NCBI RefSeq assembly: GCF_022775115.1
Contig: NZ_JALFLA010000079.1
Location: 1-35,038 of the forward strand
Source of the DNA: Agathobaculum sp.
GTDB lineage: Bacteria > Bacillota > Clostridia > Oscillospirales > Butyricicoccaceae
DNA: 35,038 nt
Direction of reading: 5' to 3'
Below the pieces are notes generated by a model that was not told where the DNA came from, made no database searches, and worked only from the letters and a program-made list of their open reading frames with translations. Below are positions 1-10,351 of this stretch, piece after piece; the first letter of the stretch is position 1, and every line of letters begins with the position of its first letter. The position numbers were made by a program, and so were the translations under genes.

Positions 1-54
1 AAGGGGGATTTTTTTATTGCCGCGCATCTGCTGGGTCAGGGCGCGGATAGGCAT
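1..54 (-). CDS. possible 5' end of a gene truncated by the window edge
   Basis: An ATG lies 4 nt after the udp stop codon on the same strand, with an AAGGCGG Shine-Dalgarno-like string about 10 nt upstream. The frame stays open for 18 codons to the edge of the window (MPIRALTQQMRGNKKIPL). Spacing and direction suggest a third gene in the DUF951-udp operon. The fragment is too short to assign to a family. It could also be untranslated sequence. Confidence 0.4.
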   Translation of the reverse strand, partial: MPIRALTQQMRGNKKIPL

Positions 55-58
55 CGGT

Positions 59-820
59 TTAGTCCGCCTTATCCTGCCCGATCAGGATACGCAGCGCCTC
101 GACAGCGGTCTTGACGCCGCGCTCGACCGCATCCGGCGGGATGGCGGGCGCTTCGTCGTTGTCCGCGTTCCACAGCACATTGAGCACCGCACCGCAGCGC
201 ACATGCAGTACCTGTGAGACGATAAACAGCGCCGCCGTCTCCATTTCGCTGGTCAGCGCGCCCGCGGCCTTCCATGCTTTCCACTTGGCGTTCAGCTCGT
301 CGGCAATGGGCTGGATATTGGGGCGAATCTCGCCGTAAAAGCTGTCCTTGGACTGGATGACGCCGATATGGTGGGTCAGTCCGAGCGTGCGCGCGGCATC
401 CCGCAGCGCGGAGACCACCGTAAAGCTGGCCGCTGCCGGAAACTCGATCGGCAGGTATTCGCGGCTGGTGCCCTCCTGCCGGATGGCGGCGGTGGCGATG
501 ACAATGTCACCGCCGCACACCTCGTCCACAATGCCGCCCGAGGTGCCTACGCGGATGAAGGTGTCCGCGCCGCACTCGACCAGCTCCTCCAGCGCGATTG
601 CGGCCGAGGGGCCGCCGATGCCGGTCGAGCAGACCGCAACCGGCTCACCGTCGAGCATGCCCGTCCAGAGCGTGTATTCACGGTTTTGCGCGAGAAGCCG
701 GGGCTGGTCAAAATACGCCGCGATCTTCTCGCAGCGGCCGGGATCGCCCGGCAGGATCACATAGCGGCCGATATCGCCCTTTTTGATTTGGATATGCATT
801 TGCTTGCCGTCGATGATCAT
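59..820 (-). CDS. udp: uridine phosphorylase
   Basis: Cytosolic nucleoside phosphorylase of the NP-I family, predicted to cleave uridine with phosphate to uracil and ribose-1-phosphate for pyrimidine salvage. At 253 aa it has the normal length. The phosphate-binding GDPGR (residues 25-29), CSTGIGGPS (64-72), RVGTSGG (90-96) and the late SEMETAAL (191-198) motif that contacts ribose are all visible, and the whole reads closely like E. coli Udp (same CSTGIGGPS and EMES/ETA blocks). The ATG overlaps the stop of the upstream DUF951 gene as ATGA, so the two are translationally coupled. A related specificity (other pyrimidine or purine nucleosides) cannot be excluded from sequence alone. Confidence 0.9.
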   Translation of the reverse strand: MIIDGKQMHIQIKKGDIGRYVILPGDPGRCEKIAAYFDQPRLLAQNREYTLWTGMLDGEPVAVCSTGIGGPSAAIALEELVECGADTFIRVGTSGGIVDEVCGGDIVIATAAIRQEGTSREYLPIEFPAAASFTVVSALRDAARTLGLTHHIGVIQSKDSFYGEIRPNIQPIADELNAKWKAWKAAGALTSEMETAALFIVSQVLHVRCGAVLNVLWNADNDEAPAIPPDAVERGVKTAVEALRILIGQDKAD

Positions 821-1008
821 ACGATTTTCCCCTCTCTTTCGATCGTCCGGATGTTCTTTTCAGCCTTGGCGCGCGGCAGCATGACCTCATGGCCGCAGCC
901 CTCGCATTTGAGCTTGAAATCCATGCCCGTGCGCAGAACCTTCCAGCGTCTTGCGCCGCATGGGTGCGGCTTTTTCATCGTCAGGATATCGTTTGGCTGT
1001 ACGTCCAT
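817..1008 (-). CDS. DUF951 family protein
   Basis: Small cytosolic protein of 63 aa matching the DUF951 family of Firmicutes; its function is unknown. The diagnostic core is visible: KKPHPCG near the N-terminus, then GMDFKLKCEGCGHEVMLPR, with three cysteines that could form a zinc or nucleic-acid binding knuckle. I chose the ATG at 1008 because AGGGAGGA lies about 7 nt upstream. A longer frame reaching 1035 has no such site. It is the first gene of an operon with udp (4-nt overlap). Relatives are often annotated as possible RNA- or DNA-binding proteins, but nothing here proves that. Confidence 0.85.
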   Translation of the reverse strand: MDVQPNDILTMKKPHPCGARRWKVLRTGMDFKLKCEGCGHEVMLPRAKAEKNIRTIEREGKIV

Positions 1009-1067
1009 CGGTTTTTCCTCCCTCTGTGCCAACAAGGCCGCCGCGGCGCGCGGCCCTTATACCGTTT

Positions 1068-1095
1068 ATTATAGCATACCGCCAGTGCTAATCAA
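1068..1095 (-). promoter_or_regulatory. promoter of the DUF951-udp operon
   Basis: On the minus strand TTGATT (1090-1095) and a perfect TATAAT (1068-1073) are separated by 16 bp. The predicted start of transcription leaves a leader of about 50 nt before the DUF951 ATG. The divergent S1-protein gene has only a TATAGT (1109-1114) without a good -35 box in the same 133-bp intergenic region. Confidence 0.7.
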
Positions 1096-1141
1096 GGCCG
1101 CATTTTCATATAGTATGGCAGACCCCAAAGGAGGCTCTGCT

Positions 1142-2077
1142 ATGAAAACAAGCGAATCCTATCTGCCCGAGGGCAGTTATATCACGCAGCCCGCAGTGCG
1201 CGAGGCGCTTTGCTCGCCCGATGGGCTGCGGCGCGCGCAAAGCGAGGGGCGCATCCTGGAGGCTGTCGCCCAGCGCTGCACGGCCGAGCACGACCTGCTG
1301 TTTGACCTTGGCTTTGCGCAGGGCGTCATGCCGCGCTCGTGCTGCGCGCTCGGCGTAGCCGAGGGTGACACGCGCGAAATCGCCATTCTCTCCCGTGTCG
1401 GCAAGCCGACCTGCTTTGCCGTCACCGGCGTGGAGGAGGACGCCGACCCGCCGACCGTCTGGCTCAGCCGCACCATCGTGCAGCAGCGCGCGCAGGACTA
1501 CCTGCTTGATACGCTTCGCCCGGGCGATGTGATCCCCGCGCGCGTGACCCATCTCGAGCCCTTCGGCGCGTTCGTCGATATCGGCTGCGGCGTGCCCTCG
1601 CTCATCGGCATCGAAAACCTGTCGGTCTCACGTATTTTCCACCCGCGCGACCGGCTGTGCGTCGGGCAAGACATCTTTGCCGCCGTGCGCGCGGTCGATA
1701 CGGAGAACCGCCGTATCGCGCTGACCCACCGCGAGCTGCTCGGTACATGGGAGCAGAACGCTGCGCTCTTTGCCCCGGGCGAGACTGTGCGCGGTGTGGT
1801 GCGGTCGGTCGAGCCGTACGGCGTGTTCATCGAGCTTGCGCCCAACCTGTCCGGCCTTGCCGAGCCGCGCGGTGACCTGACGGTCGGCATGGTGGTATCG
1901 GTGTATATCAAGTCCATCCTGCCGCAGCGCATGAAGGTCAAGCTGACCGTCATCGACGTGCTGGCGCCGCGCCGCCTGCCGCTGCCGCCGCACTATTTCA
2001 TCACCGAGGGACATATCGACAGCTGGGTCTACACCCCGGCCTGCTGCGACAAGAAATATGTGGCCACCGTATTCTGA
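1142..2077 (+). CDS. S1 RNA-binding domain protein (two S1 motifs)
   Basis: 311 aa; reads like the ribosomal-protein-S1-like proteins of Clostridia. Residues 1-120 form an N-terminal region resembling the opening segment of those proteins. A first S1/OB domain lies at about 126-196 (PGDVIPARVTHLEPFGAFVDI) and a second at about 211-271 (APGETVRGVVRSVEPYGVFIEL). Presumably it binds single-stranded RNA or mRNA on the ribosome. It has two S1 domains, fewer than the four to six of full S1 proteins. The start is the ATG preceded by AAAGGAGG at 8-9 nt; the open frame extends far upstream antisense to udp, but that part is a shadow. Its TGA abuts the stop of convergent rarA. Confidence 0.85.
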   Translation: MKTSESYLPEGSYITQPAVREALCSPDGLRRAQSEGRILEAVAQRCTAEHDLLFDLGFAQGVMPRSCCALGVAEGDTREIAILSRVGKPTCFAVTGVEEDADPPTVWLSRTIVQQRAQDYLLDTLRPGDVIPARVTHLEPFGAFVDIGCGVPSLIGIENLSVSRIFHPRDRLCVGQDIFAAVRAVDTENRRIALTHRELLGTWEQNAALFAPGETVRGVVRSVEPYGVFIELAPNLSGLAEPRGDLTVGMVVSVYIKSILPQRMKVKLTVIDVLAPRRLPLPPHYFITEGHIDSWVYTPACCDKKYVATVF

Positions 2078-3322
2078 TCACTCGCCCTTGACCTTCTCCC
2101 AATACGCGCGCGCGGCCTGCTCGGCCTTGTTATCGGCAAAGTCGTAATACCGCGCGCCGCGCAGCCCGTCCGGCAGGTATTGCTGCCGCACCCAATGGTG
2201 CGGAAAATCGTGCGGATACTGGTAGGTCAGCCCGCGGCCGAGCTTTTTCGCGCCGCCGTAGTGCGCGTCCCGGATATGGGCGGGGATATCGCCCGCGCGC
2301 CCCGCCCGCACATCGGCCATGGCCGCGTCGATCGCAAGGATCGCACTGTTGGACTTGGGCGCGGTCGCCATGAGCAGCACGGCCTCGGCCAACGGGATGC
2401 GCGCTTCAGGCAGGCCGAGCTGGAACGCGCTGTCCACGCACGCCTTGACGATGGGCATACACTGCGGGTAGGCCAGCCCGACATCCTCGGCCGCGATGAC
2501 CAGCATCCGCCGCGCGGCCGAGATCATGTCGCCCGCCTCGAGCAGCCGCGCGAGGTAGTGCAGCGCCGCGTCGGGGTCGGAGCCGCGGATGGACTTTTGC
2601 AGCGCGGAAAGAATGTCATAATGGCTGTCGCCGTCGCGGTCGTAGCGCATGTTGGAGCGCTGGGCGGCCTGCCGTGCATCGTCGAGCGTCACGCCGGCCT
2701 TGCCTGCGCCGAGCGCCAGCAGCTCGACCGCGCTGAGCGCCTTGCGCACGTCCCCGCCGACCGCCTGCGCGATGTAGGCGGCAACGCCGTCCTCGACCGG
2801 GATATCATCTGTCAGGGCGAGCGCGAGCGCCCGGTCGACCGCGCGCTGCATGTCCGCCGCCTCGACCGGCTTGAACTCAAACACCGTGCAGCGGCTGAGA
2901 ATCGCGTTGTAGATATAAAAATATGGGTTTTCGGTCGTCGAGGCGATCAGCGTGATCTTGCCCGTCTCGATGAATTCCAGCAGGCTCTGCTGCTGCTTTT
3001 TGTTGAAATACTGGATCTCGTCCAGATAGATGAGCGCGCCGTTCGGCGCAAGAAAGGTATCCAGCTCATCAATGATGGCCTTGATATCGGCAAGTCCGGC
3101 CGTTGTTGCGTTCAGGCGGTACAGCTTGCGCTTGGTCTGTCCCGCGATGATGGCCGCGACCGTCGTTTTGCCCACGCCCGAGGGGCCGTAAAAAATCAGG
3201 TTGGGAATGCTGCCGCTCTCGATCACGCGGCGCAGCAGGCCGTCCGGCCCCAGCAGGTGCCGCTGGCCGACAACGTCGTCGAGCGTTTTCGGGCGGAGCT
3301 TGTCCGCCAAGGGCTGATACAT
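2078..3322 (-). CDS. rarA: replication-associated recombination protein A (RarA/MgsA AAA+ ATPase)
   Basis: Cytosolic AAA+ ATPase of the clamp-loader-like RarA (MgsA/WRNIP1) family that acts at stalled replication forks. In the 414-aa product the Walker A GPSGVGKT (46-53), Walker B LIYLDEIQYFNK (97-108), sensor-1 ASTTENP (127-133) and an arginine-finger SRC (143-145) are present, followed by the helical C-terminal tetramerisation region (MLVIAAEDVGLA and related). The ATG at 3322 is chosen because AAAGGGGG lies just upstream and MYQPLADKLRP is the typical N-terminus. It is transcribed alone, convergent with the S1 gene; no terminator fits between them because the stops touch. Confidence 0.94.
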   Translation of the reverse strand: MYQPLADKLRPKTLDDVVGQRHLLGPDGLLRRVIESGSIPNLIFYGPSGVGKTTVAAIIAGQTKRKLYRLNATTAGLADIKAIIDELDTFLAPNGALIYLDEIQYFNKKQQQSLLEFIETGKITLIASTTENPYFYIYNAILSRCTVFEFKPVEAADMQRAVDRALALALTDDIPVEDGVAAYIAQAVGGDVRKALSAVELLALGAGKAGVTLDDARQAAQRSNMRYDRDGDSHYDILSALQKSIRGSDPDAALHYLARLLEAGDMISAARRMLVIAAEDVGLAYPQCMPIVKACVDSAFQLGLPEARIPLAEAVLLMATAPKSNSAILAIDAAMADVRAGRAGDIPAHIRDAHYGGAKKLGRGLTYQYPHDFPHHWVRQQYLPDGLRGARYYDFADNKAEQAARAYWEKVKGE

Positions 3323-3365
3323 GGTATTCCCCCTTTGTATACCGGGTCGGTGTTGTGCTGACAAC

Positions 3366-3394
3366 AGTATACCACCTTTTTGCAGCGAACACAA
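3366..3394 (-). promoter_or_regulatory. rarA promoter with overlapping dyad
   Basis: Minus-strand TTGTGT (3389-3394), 17-bp spacer, TATACT (3366-3371). A perfect 16-bp dyad TGTTGT-GCTG-ACAACA (3351-3366) starts at the last base of the -10 box and covers the likely transcription start, a usual operator position. It does not match the Firmicute LexA box (GAAC-N4-GTTC type). Confidence 0.5.
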
Positions 3395-3401
3395 ACAGGG
3401 G

Positions 3402-3430
3402 TTGACTTTCTCGATTTACCATGATAAACT
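3402..3430 (+). promoter_or_regulatory. hisC promoter
   Basis: TTGACT (3402-3407), 17-bp spacer, TAAACT (3425-3430). The hisC ATG follows at 3461 with AAAGGAGA in between, giving a leader of roughly 25 nt. Confidence 0.65.
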
Positions 3431-3460
3431 ACGGATAGTCAAAATCAAAGGAGATGCACC

Positions 3461-4516
3461 ATGGACAAGCCCTTTCTGGACAAGCTGCGCAGCATCGCCC
3501 CCTATGTGCCGGGCGAGCAGCCGCAGGATGCGGATATTATCAAGCTCAACGCGAACGAGAACCCCTATCCGCCCGCGCCGGGGGTGGAGCAGGCGCTGCG
3601 CGCCTTTGACGCGGCCGCACTGCGGCTCTACCCGGACGCAAACGGCAGGGCACTGAAAAACGCGCTTGCGCGCCGCGCCGGGCTGCGGGAGACGCAGGTG
3701 TTCCTCGGCAACGGGTCGGACGATGTGCTGGCGCTTGCGTTTCAGGCGTTTTTCTGCTCGGACAAGCCCATCCTCTATCCCGATATCACTTATTCTTTCT
3801 ATCCGGTCTGGTGCGAGCTGCTGCGCGTACCGTATGAGACTGTGCCGCTGGGCGCGGACTTCCGCATCGGGCCGCGTGATTACGACCGGCCGAACGGCGG
3901 CGTTATCCTGCCAAATCCCAATGCGCCGACCGGAATTGCCGAGCCGCTGTCGTTTATCGAGGACATTTTGCAGCACAATCCGGACTGCGTGGTCATCATC
4001 GACGAAGCCTATGTGGATTTCGGTGCGGAGAGCGCCGTGCCGCTCGTCGCGGCGTATGACAACCTACTGGTCGTGCAGACGGCTAGCAAATCGCGCGCGC
4101 TGGCGGGTATGCGCATTGGCTGGGCCTATGGCTCGGAAACGCTGATCGGCACGCTCGAGGCGGTCAAGAATTCGTATAACTCCTATACGATGGACGCGCT
4201 CGCGCTCGCGGTGGGCACGGCCTCGGTGGCGGACGAAGCGTATTTCCGCGCCACCTGTGACAAGGTCATGGCCACCCGCGCGCGCACGGCGGAGGCGCTG
4301 GCCGCGCTGGGCTTTAGCGTGCTGCCGAGTCGGGCGAACTTTCTGTTCGTCACCCACCCGCGCAGGCAGGCCAAGGCCATTTTCGAAGCGCTGCGGCAGC
4401 AGAACATCTTCGTCCGCTATTTTAGCCTGCCCCGCATCGACAATTACCTGCGCATCACAGTCGGCACGGACGAGCAGATGGACAGGCTGCTCGCCGCGCT
4501 GCGCGCGCTGCTCTGA
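3461..4516 (+). CDS. hisC: histidinol-phosphate aminotransferase
   Basis: PLP-dependent class I/II aminotransferase of the HisC family, converting imidazole-acetol phosphate and glutamate to histidinol phosphate in histidine synthesis. The product is 351 aa, the usual length. Visible hallmarks are LNANENPYPP (29-38), NPNAPTG (152-158), DEAYVDF (181-187), the Schiff-base lysine K210 in TASKSRALAG and the phosphate-binding arginine in GMRIGWA. It stands alone, with its own promoter and a strong terminator, rather than in a his operon. A HisC paralogue acting on other aromatic amino acids, or a CobD-like role, is possible but less likely given the NANENP start. Confidence 0.88.
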   Translation: MDKPFLDKLRSIAPYVPGEQPQDADIIKLNANENPYPPAPGVEQALRAFDAAALRLYPDANGRALKNALARRAGLRETQVFLGNGSDDVLALAFQAFFCSDKPILYPDITYSFYPVWCELLRVPYETVPLGADFRIGPRDYDRPNGGVILPNPNAPTGIAEPLSFIEDILQHNPDCVVIIDEAYVDFGAESAVPLVAAYDNLLVVQTASKSRALAGMRIGWAYGSETLIGTLEAVKNSYNSYTMDALALAVGTASVADEAYFRATCDKVMATRARTAEALAALGFSVLPSRANFLFVTHPRRQAKAIFEALRQQNIFVRYFSLPRIDNYLRITVGTDEQMDRLLAALRALL

Positions 4517-4534
4517 GACGGCATATGCCCGGTG

Positions 4535-4569
4535 AAAAAGTGCGGAAATTCCGGTTTCCGCACTTTTTT
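4535..4569 (+). terminator. rho-independent terminator after hisC
   Basis: A perfect 14-bp stem (AAAAAGTGCGGAAA / TTTCCGCACTTTTT) with a 6-nt loop, ending in a T run. The A-rich 5' arm also lets it work on the opposite strand. Confidence 0.92.
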
Positions 4570-4646
4570 GCTGCGCGCAGGAGCCAAGAGGCGGTGGCGC
4601 TGCGCCCTGCCGGGAGCGATTTTCGCCGGAAGCGGCAGCCAGCGGA

Positions 4647-4675
4647 TTGACTTTGCCGCCCGGAAGCGGTATGCT
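4647..4675 (+). promoter_or_regulatory. promoter of the aldose-1-epimerase family gene
   Basis: TTGACT (4647-4652), 17-bp spacer, TATGCT (4670-4675), 35 nt before the ATG at 4710. Confidence 0.6.
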
Positions 4676-4709
4676 GGAAGCATCGGAATCAAAGGAGGAG
4701 GTTCAAGCC

Positions 4710-5591
4710 ATGCACAGGCTGGAAAACAATGATTTTACCGTGCTGATCGACGAGCGCGGTGCGGAGCTGGTCAGCTTTCGCAGCAAGAGGGACGATACCG
4801 AGTATATCTGGCAGGCCGACCCGGCTATATGGAAGCGGCACGCGCCCCTTCTGTTCCCGGTCATCGGGCGGCTGAAGAATGGACAGTACACAGCCGGCGG
4901 CAAGGCATATACCATCCCCCAGCACGGCTTTGGCCGCGATTTGGTGTGGATGCCGCACCGCGTCAGCGACACCTGTGCTGTCTACACGCTCACCCAGAAC
5001 GAGCAGACCAAGGCGATGTACCCGTGGGACTTTACCTGCACTGTGCGCTACATGCTGGATGGTGCGACGCTCATCAAGGAGCACACCACGCGCAACGACA
5101 GCGATACCGAGATGTACTATGAGCTGGGAGGACACGACGGCTACGCACTCTGCCTTGGCGCGGGTGAGCGGCTGACCGATCATTATGTCGCCTTTGAGGG
5201 CGTTGACACGCTGCATCCCATTCTGGCTGACGAGAACGTCATGCTCTCGCAGGCGCACGGCGCGCTGCCGTTGACGGATGGCCGCCTGTACCTGACGCGC
5301 GAGACTTTCCGCCATGACGCGCTCATTCTCGACGACCTGCCCGTGCGCCGGGTGACGGTCGGATGCGTCAAAAGCAGCAGGCGCGTGACGATGGACTTTG
5401 CCGATTTTCCGTATTTTGCGCTGTGGAGCGTGTACAAGGACTTTGACGTGCCGTTTATCTGTCTCGAACCGTGGAGCACGCTGCCCGATGGCGGCTATCT
5501 GGACCACGCGATCGAGCGCAAGGTAGGCGTGCGCCGCCTCGCGCCCGGCGGGCAGGAAACGCTGACCTTCCGCACGACGGTCACCCCGTAG
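4710..5591 (+). CDS. aldose 1-epimerase family protein (LacX-like)
   Basis: 293-aa cytosolic protein of the galactose-mutarotase superfamily, LacX-like branch; it probably interconverts anomers of a hexose or a sugar phosphate, but the substrate is not evident. Motifs include EYIWQADP then WKRHAPLLFPVIGRL, PQHGFGRDL (a conserved histidine), the second histidine region GGHDGYALC, and LEPWSTLPDG with the glutamate expected as catalytic base. The start is the ATG with GGAGGAGG about 10 nt upstream; the longer frame from 4647 would begin inside the -35 box. It has its own promoter and is followed after 40 bp by the copper promoter, so it seems monocistronic. Confidence 0.85.
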   Translation: MHRLENNDFTVLIDERGAELVSFRSKRDDTEYIWQADPAIWKRHAPLLFPVIGRLKNGQYTAGGKAYTIPQHGFGRDLVWMPHRVSDTCAVYTLTQNEQTKAMYPWDFTCTVRYMLDGATLIKEHTTRNDSDTEMYYELGGHDGYALCLGAGERLTDHYVAFEGVDTLHPILADENVMLSQAHGALPLTDGRLYLTRETFRHDALILDDLPVRRVTVGCVKSSRRVTMDFADFPYFALWSVYKDFDVPFICLEPWSTLPDGGYLDHAIERKVGVRRLAPGGQETLTFRTTVTP

Positions 5592-5630
5592 CGGCGCACC
5601 GCATACCGACCGAAATCGCGCGCAAACTAC

Positions 5631-5659
5631 TTGACAAAACGCCTGCCGCGCTTTATACT
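5631..5659 (+). promoter_or_regulatory. promoter of the copA-csoR operon
   Basis: A perfect TTGACA (5631-5636), 17-bp spacer, and TATACT (5654-5659). A near-consensus promoter of this kind fits control by a downstream repressor. Confidence 0.8.
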
Positions 5660-5679
5660 AAATTCACAAACACACCCCC

Positions 5680-5695
5680 ACCCCCAGAGGAGGGT
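5680..5695 (+). promoter_or_regulatory. candidate CsoR operator
   Basis: A C-tract/G-tract imperfect dyad, ACCCCCAGAGGAGGGT, lies about 15-30 nt downstream of the expected transcription start, between the promoter and the copA ribosome binding site. CsoR operators are GC-rich pseudo-palindromes with ACCC and GGGT half-sites (established for the family), and csoR is the last gene of this operon. Only about half of the dyad positions are symmetric, so the exact limits are uncertain. Confidence 0.45.
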
Positions 5696-5717
5696 AAAGC
5701 AAAGGAGCTTTCCAATC

Positions 5718-8353
<2,636 letters not shown>

Positions 8354-8357
<4 letters not shown>

Positions 8358-8620
8358 AGGCAGATCGGAAAAAGGTCGAGCCGCTGCTGCGCACCGCGCG
8401 CGGCCAGATTGAGGGCGTGCTTAAAATGATCGAGGACGACCGCTACTGCATAGATATTGCCACGCAGCTACAGGCGATCGAATCGCTTGTGCACAAAGCC
8501 CGCCAGGAGGTGCTGCGCGCCCACCTTTCGAGCTGCGTGCGCGAGGCTTTTGAGCTGGGCGACGAGCAGGCCCGCGAAAGCAAGGTTCAAGAGATCATTC
8601 GGCTGCTTGACAAGACGTGA
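8354..8620 (+). CDS. csoR: copper-sensing transcriptional repressor CsoR
   Basis: An 88-aa all-helical DUF156/CsoR-family repressor. It keeps the Cu(I) ligand set C32 (in YCIDIATQLQA), H57 and C61 (in LRAHLSSCV), the C-H-C pattern of copper sensors rather than the formaldehyde (FrmR) or nickel (RcnR) variants. It is predicted to release the copA promoter when Cu(I) binds. The ATG overlaps the copA TGA by 4 nt, so it is translationally coupled to the pump it controls. The last position in the operon implies autoregulation. Confidence 0.92.
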
Positions 8621-8703
8621 CCGCGCTTGTCCGTACCCGCCGCCGTTTGATTCCATGCGAAAAACATCCCTCTGCCATCGCGGAGGGCTATCCCAAAAAC
8701 AGC

Positions 8704-8737
8704 AACAGCCAAGGCTCCGGAAAACGCCTTGGCTGTT
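8704..8737. terminator. bidirectional terminator between csoR and the zinc-ribbon gene
   Basis: A perfect 12-bp stem AACAGCCAAGGC / GCCTTGGCTGTT with a 10-nt loop lies between the converging csoR and metK operons. On the minus strand it is followed by GCTGTTTTT, on the plus strand by ATTGTT, so it is the better terminator for the minus-strand operon. The remaining 8621-8774 sequence holds no gene. Confidence 0.8.
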
Positions 8738-8774
8738 ATTGTTCCATCATTGCTGCATAATCATAAAGGGCTTT

Positions 8775-9053
8775 TCAGTTGCCTGATAAAGTGGAATCTG
8801 CTTCATTGCAATCCACCACAATTACCTTGCAGTCCTTACATCCATAGCAGCAGGTCGATGTTTTTCGAAATATGCTGCTGGATTTTATGATGATTCCACC
8901 TCCCCTTTCTATGGTTTTCTTTGTATGACAGTATGGATTAAGAATGTGCTGTCTCAAGAAAGCCTGCGGCACCCAGTAGTAAAGGGCGGAATCGCCGCGA
9001 GCGTTAGCAATTTCTCCAAGCAGCATACTTTCGCCGCATTTGGGGCATTTCAT
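8775..9053 (-). CDS. zinc-ribbon protein (DUF6487-like)
   Basis: Hypothetical 92-aa protein. CPKC at residues 3-6 and CKDC at 72-75 form a split pair typical of a zinc ribbon; between them lie a hydrophobic stretch with a GGGIIIKSSS turn and extra cysteines (TSTCCYGC). It resembles the putative zinc-ribbon family DUF6487, by recollection of that family's CPxC and RCKDCKKIIIDY ends. The start ATG has AGGAGGAA about 6 nt upstream. It follows metK by 34 nt on the same strand with no promoter between, so it should be co-transcribed under the SAM riboswitch. Function unknown; no direct link to SAM metabolism can be seen in the protein itself. Confidence 0.75.
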   Translation of the reverse strand: MKCPKCGESMLLGEIANARGDSALYYWVPQAFLRQHILNPYCHTKKTIERGGGIIIKSSSIFRKTSTCCYGCKDCKVIVVDCNEADSTLSGN

Positions 9054-9087
9054 GCTCGTTTCCTCCTATGGAAAGGGGGGACTTGCG

Positions 9088-10272
9088 TTATGCCAGCGCT
9101 TTTTTCAGGGCTTCGGCCTTGTCAGTCTGCTCCCACTTGACGCCAAGTTCCTCGCGCCCCATGTGGCCGTAGGCAGCCAGCGCCTTGTAGATCGGGCGGC
9201 GCAGGTCGAGCGCTTCGATGATCGCCGCCGGGCGCAGGTCGAATACGCGGCGCACGGCCTCGGCCAGCTTGGCGCTGTCGACCGTGCTCGTGCCGAAAGT
9301 ATCCACCATGACCGAGACCGGATCGGCCACACCGATCGCGTAGGCAAGCTGCACCTCGCACCGCCGCGCCAGTCCGGCCGCGACGATGTTCTTGGCCACC
9401 CAGCGCGCCGCGTAGGTGGCCGAGCGGTCGACCTTGGTCGGGTCCTTGCCCGAGAACGCGCCGCCGCCGTGGCGACCGATGCCGCCGTAGGTGTCGACGA
9501 TGATCTTGCGGCCAGTCAGCCCCGAGTCGCCCTGCGGGCCGCCGATGACAAAGCGCCCGGTCGGGTTGATATAGTACCGGGTGCGCGCGTCAAGCAGCCC
9601 AGCCGGTATGGTGGGACGGATGACGTGCTCGATCATATCCGCGCGAATCTGCTCGAGTGATGCCTCCGGGCTGTGCTGGGTGGACAGCACGACCGTGTCC
9701 ACGCGCACAGGGGTGTTGTTCTCGTCATATTCGACCGTGATCTGGGTCTTGCCGTCCGGCCGGAGATAGTCGAACTGGCCGCTCTTGCGCACCTCGGTCA
9801 GCCGCTTGGCCAGCTTGTGCGCCAGCGAGATGGGCAGCGGCATCAGCTCGGGCGTTTCGTCGCACGCGTAGCCGAACATCATGCCCTGATCGCCCGCGCC
9901 GATGGCAAGGTCGGCGTCAGACGCGCCCTCCTTGCGCTCAAGCGAGTTGTCCACGCCGAGCGCGATATCCGCACTTTGCTCGTCGATCGAGGTGAGTACC
10001 GCGCAGGTGTCGCAGTCAAAGCCGTATTTGGCGCGGTCGTAGCCGATGCCGCGGATGGTGTCGCGCACGATCTTGGGGATATCCACATAGCAGTGGGTCG
10101 AGATCTCGCCCATGACCGACACCATGCCGGTCGTGCAGGTGGTTTCGCACGCGACGCGCGCGGTGGGGTCATGCGTTAGGATATCGTCAAGGATCGCGTC
10201 CGATATCTGGTCGCAGAGCTTGTCCGGATGGCCTTCGGTGACCGATTCCGAGGTAAAAAGATAGTGTGCCAT
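9088..10272 (-). CDS. metK: S-adenosylmethionine synthetase
   Basis: Cytosolic methionine adenosyltransferase (ATP + methionine to SAM). The 394-aa product has the standard length. The N-terminal [13 protein letters not shown] (residues 6-18), the ATP-binding [12 protein letters not shown] (125-136) and the phosphate-binding loop [16 protein letters not shown] (269-284) are intact. The ATG at 10272 is preceded by AAAGGAAAG, and [16 protein letters not shown] is the expected N-terminus; the longer frame runs into the riboswitch terminator. Expression is controlled by the upstream S-box element, and the zinc-ribbon gene lies downstream. Confidence 0.97.
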   Translation of the reverse strand: MAHYLFTSESVTEGHPDKLCDQISDAILDDILTHDPTARVACETTCTTGMVSVMGEISTHCYVDIPKIVRDTIRGIGYDRAKYGFDCDTCAVLTSIDEQSADIALGVDNSLERKEGASDADLAIGAGDQGMMFGYACDETPELMPLPISLAHKLAKRLTEVRKSGQFDYLRPDGKTQITVEYDENNTPVRVDTVVLSTQHSPEASLEQIRADMIEHVIRPTIPAGLLDARTRYYINPTGRFVIGGPQGDSGLTGRKIIVDTYGGIGRHGGGAFSGKDPTKVDRSATYAARWVAKNIVAAGLARRCEVQLAYAIGVADPVSVMVDTFGTSTVDSAKLAEAVRRVFDLRPAAIIEALDLRRPIYKALAAYGHMGREELGVKWEQTDKAEALKKALA

Positions 10273-10310
10273 GCTGTACTTTCCTTTCTGTTTGTACGTC
10301 TCTAGGGAAA

Positions 10311-10335
10311 TAAAAAAACTCCCCACACGGGGAGC
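10311..10335 (-). terminator. riboswitch-controlled terminator upstream of metK
   Basis: Minus-strand hairpin CTCCCC-GTGT-GGGGAG followed by seven Ts, between the SAM aptamer and the metK start. Its C-rich arm can also pair with the G-run that ends the aptamer's P1 helix (10350-10354), giving the alternative antiterminator expected of an S-box switch. Confidence 0.85.
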
Positions 10336-10351
10336 AAAAAGCAATTTTACC

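Noticed and set aside
368..1141. N-terminal extension of the S1-protein frame back to 368
   Set aside because: It is antisense to udp and the DUF951 gene; the real start at 1142 has AAAGGAGG and a typical N-terminus.
2180..3361. 393-codon open frame antisense to rarA
   Set aside because: A mirror frame produced by GC-rich codon bias; low-complexity Arg/Gly/Ala protein with no family match and no ribosome site.
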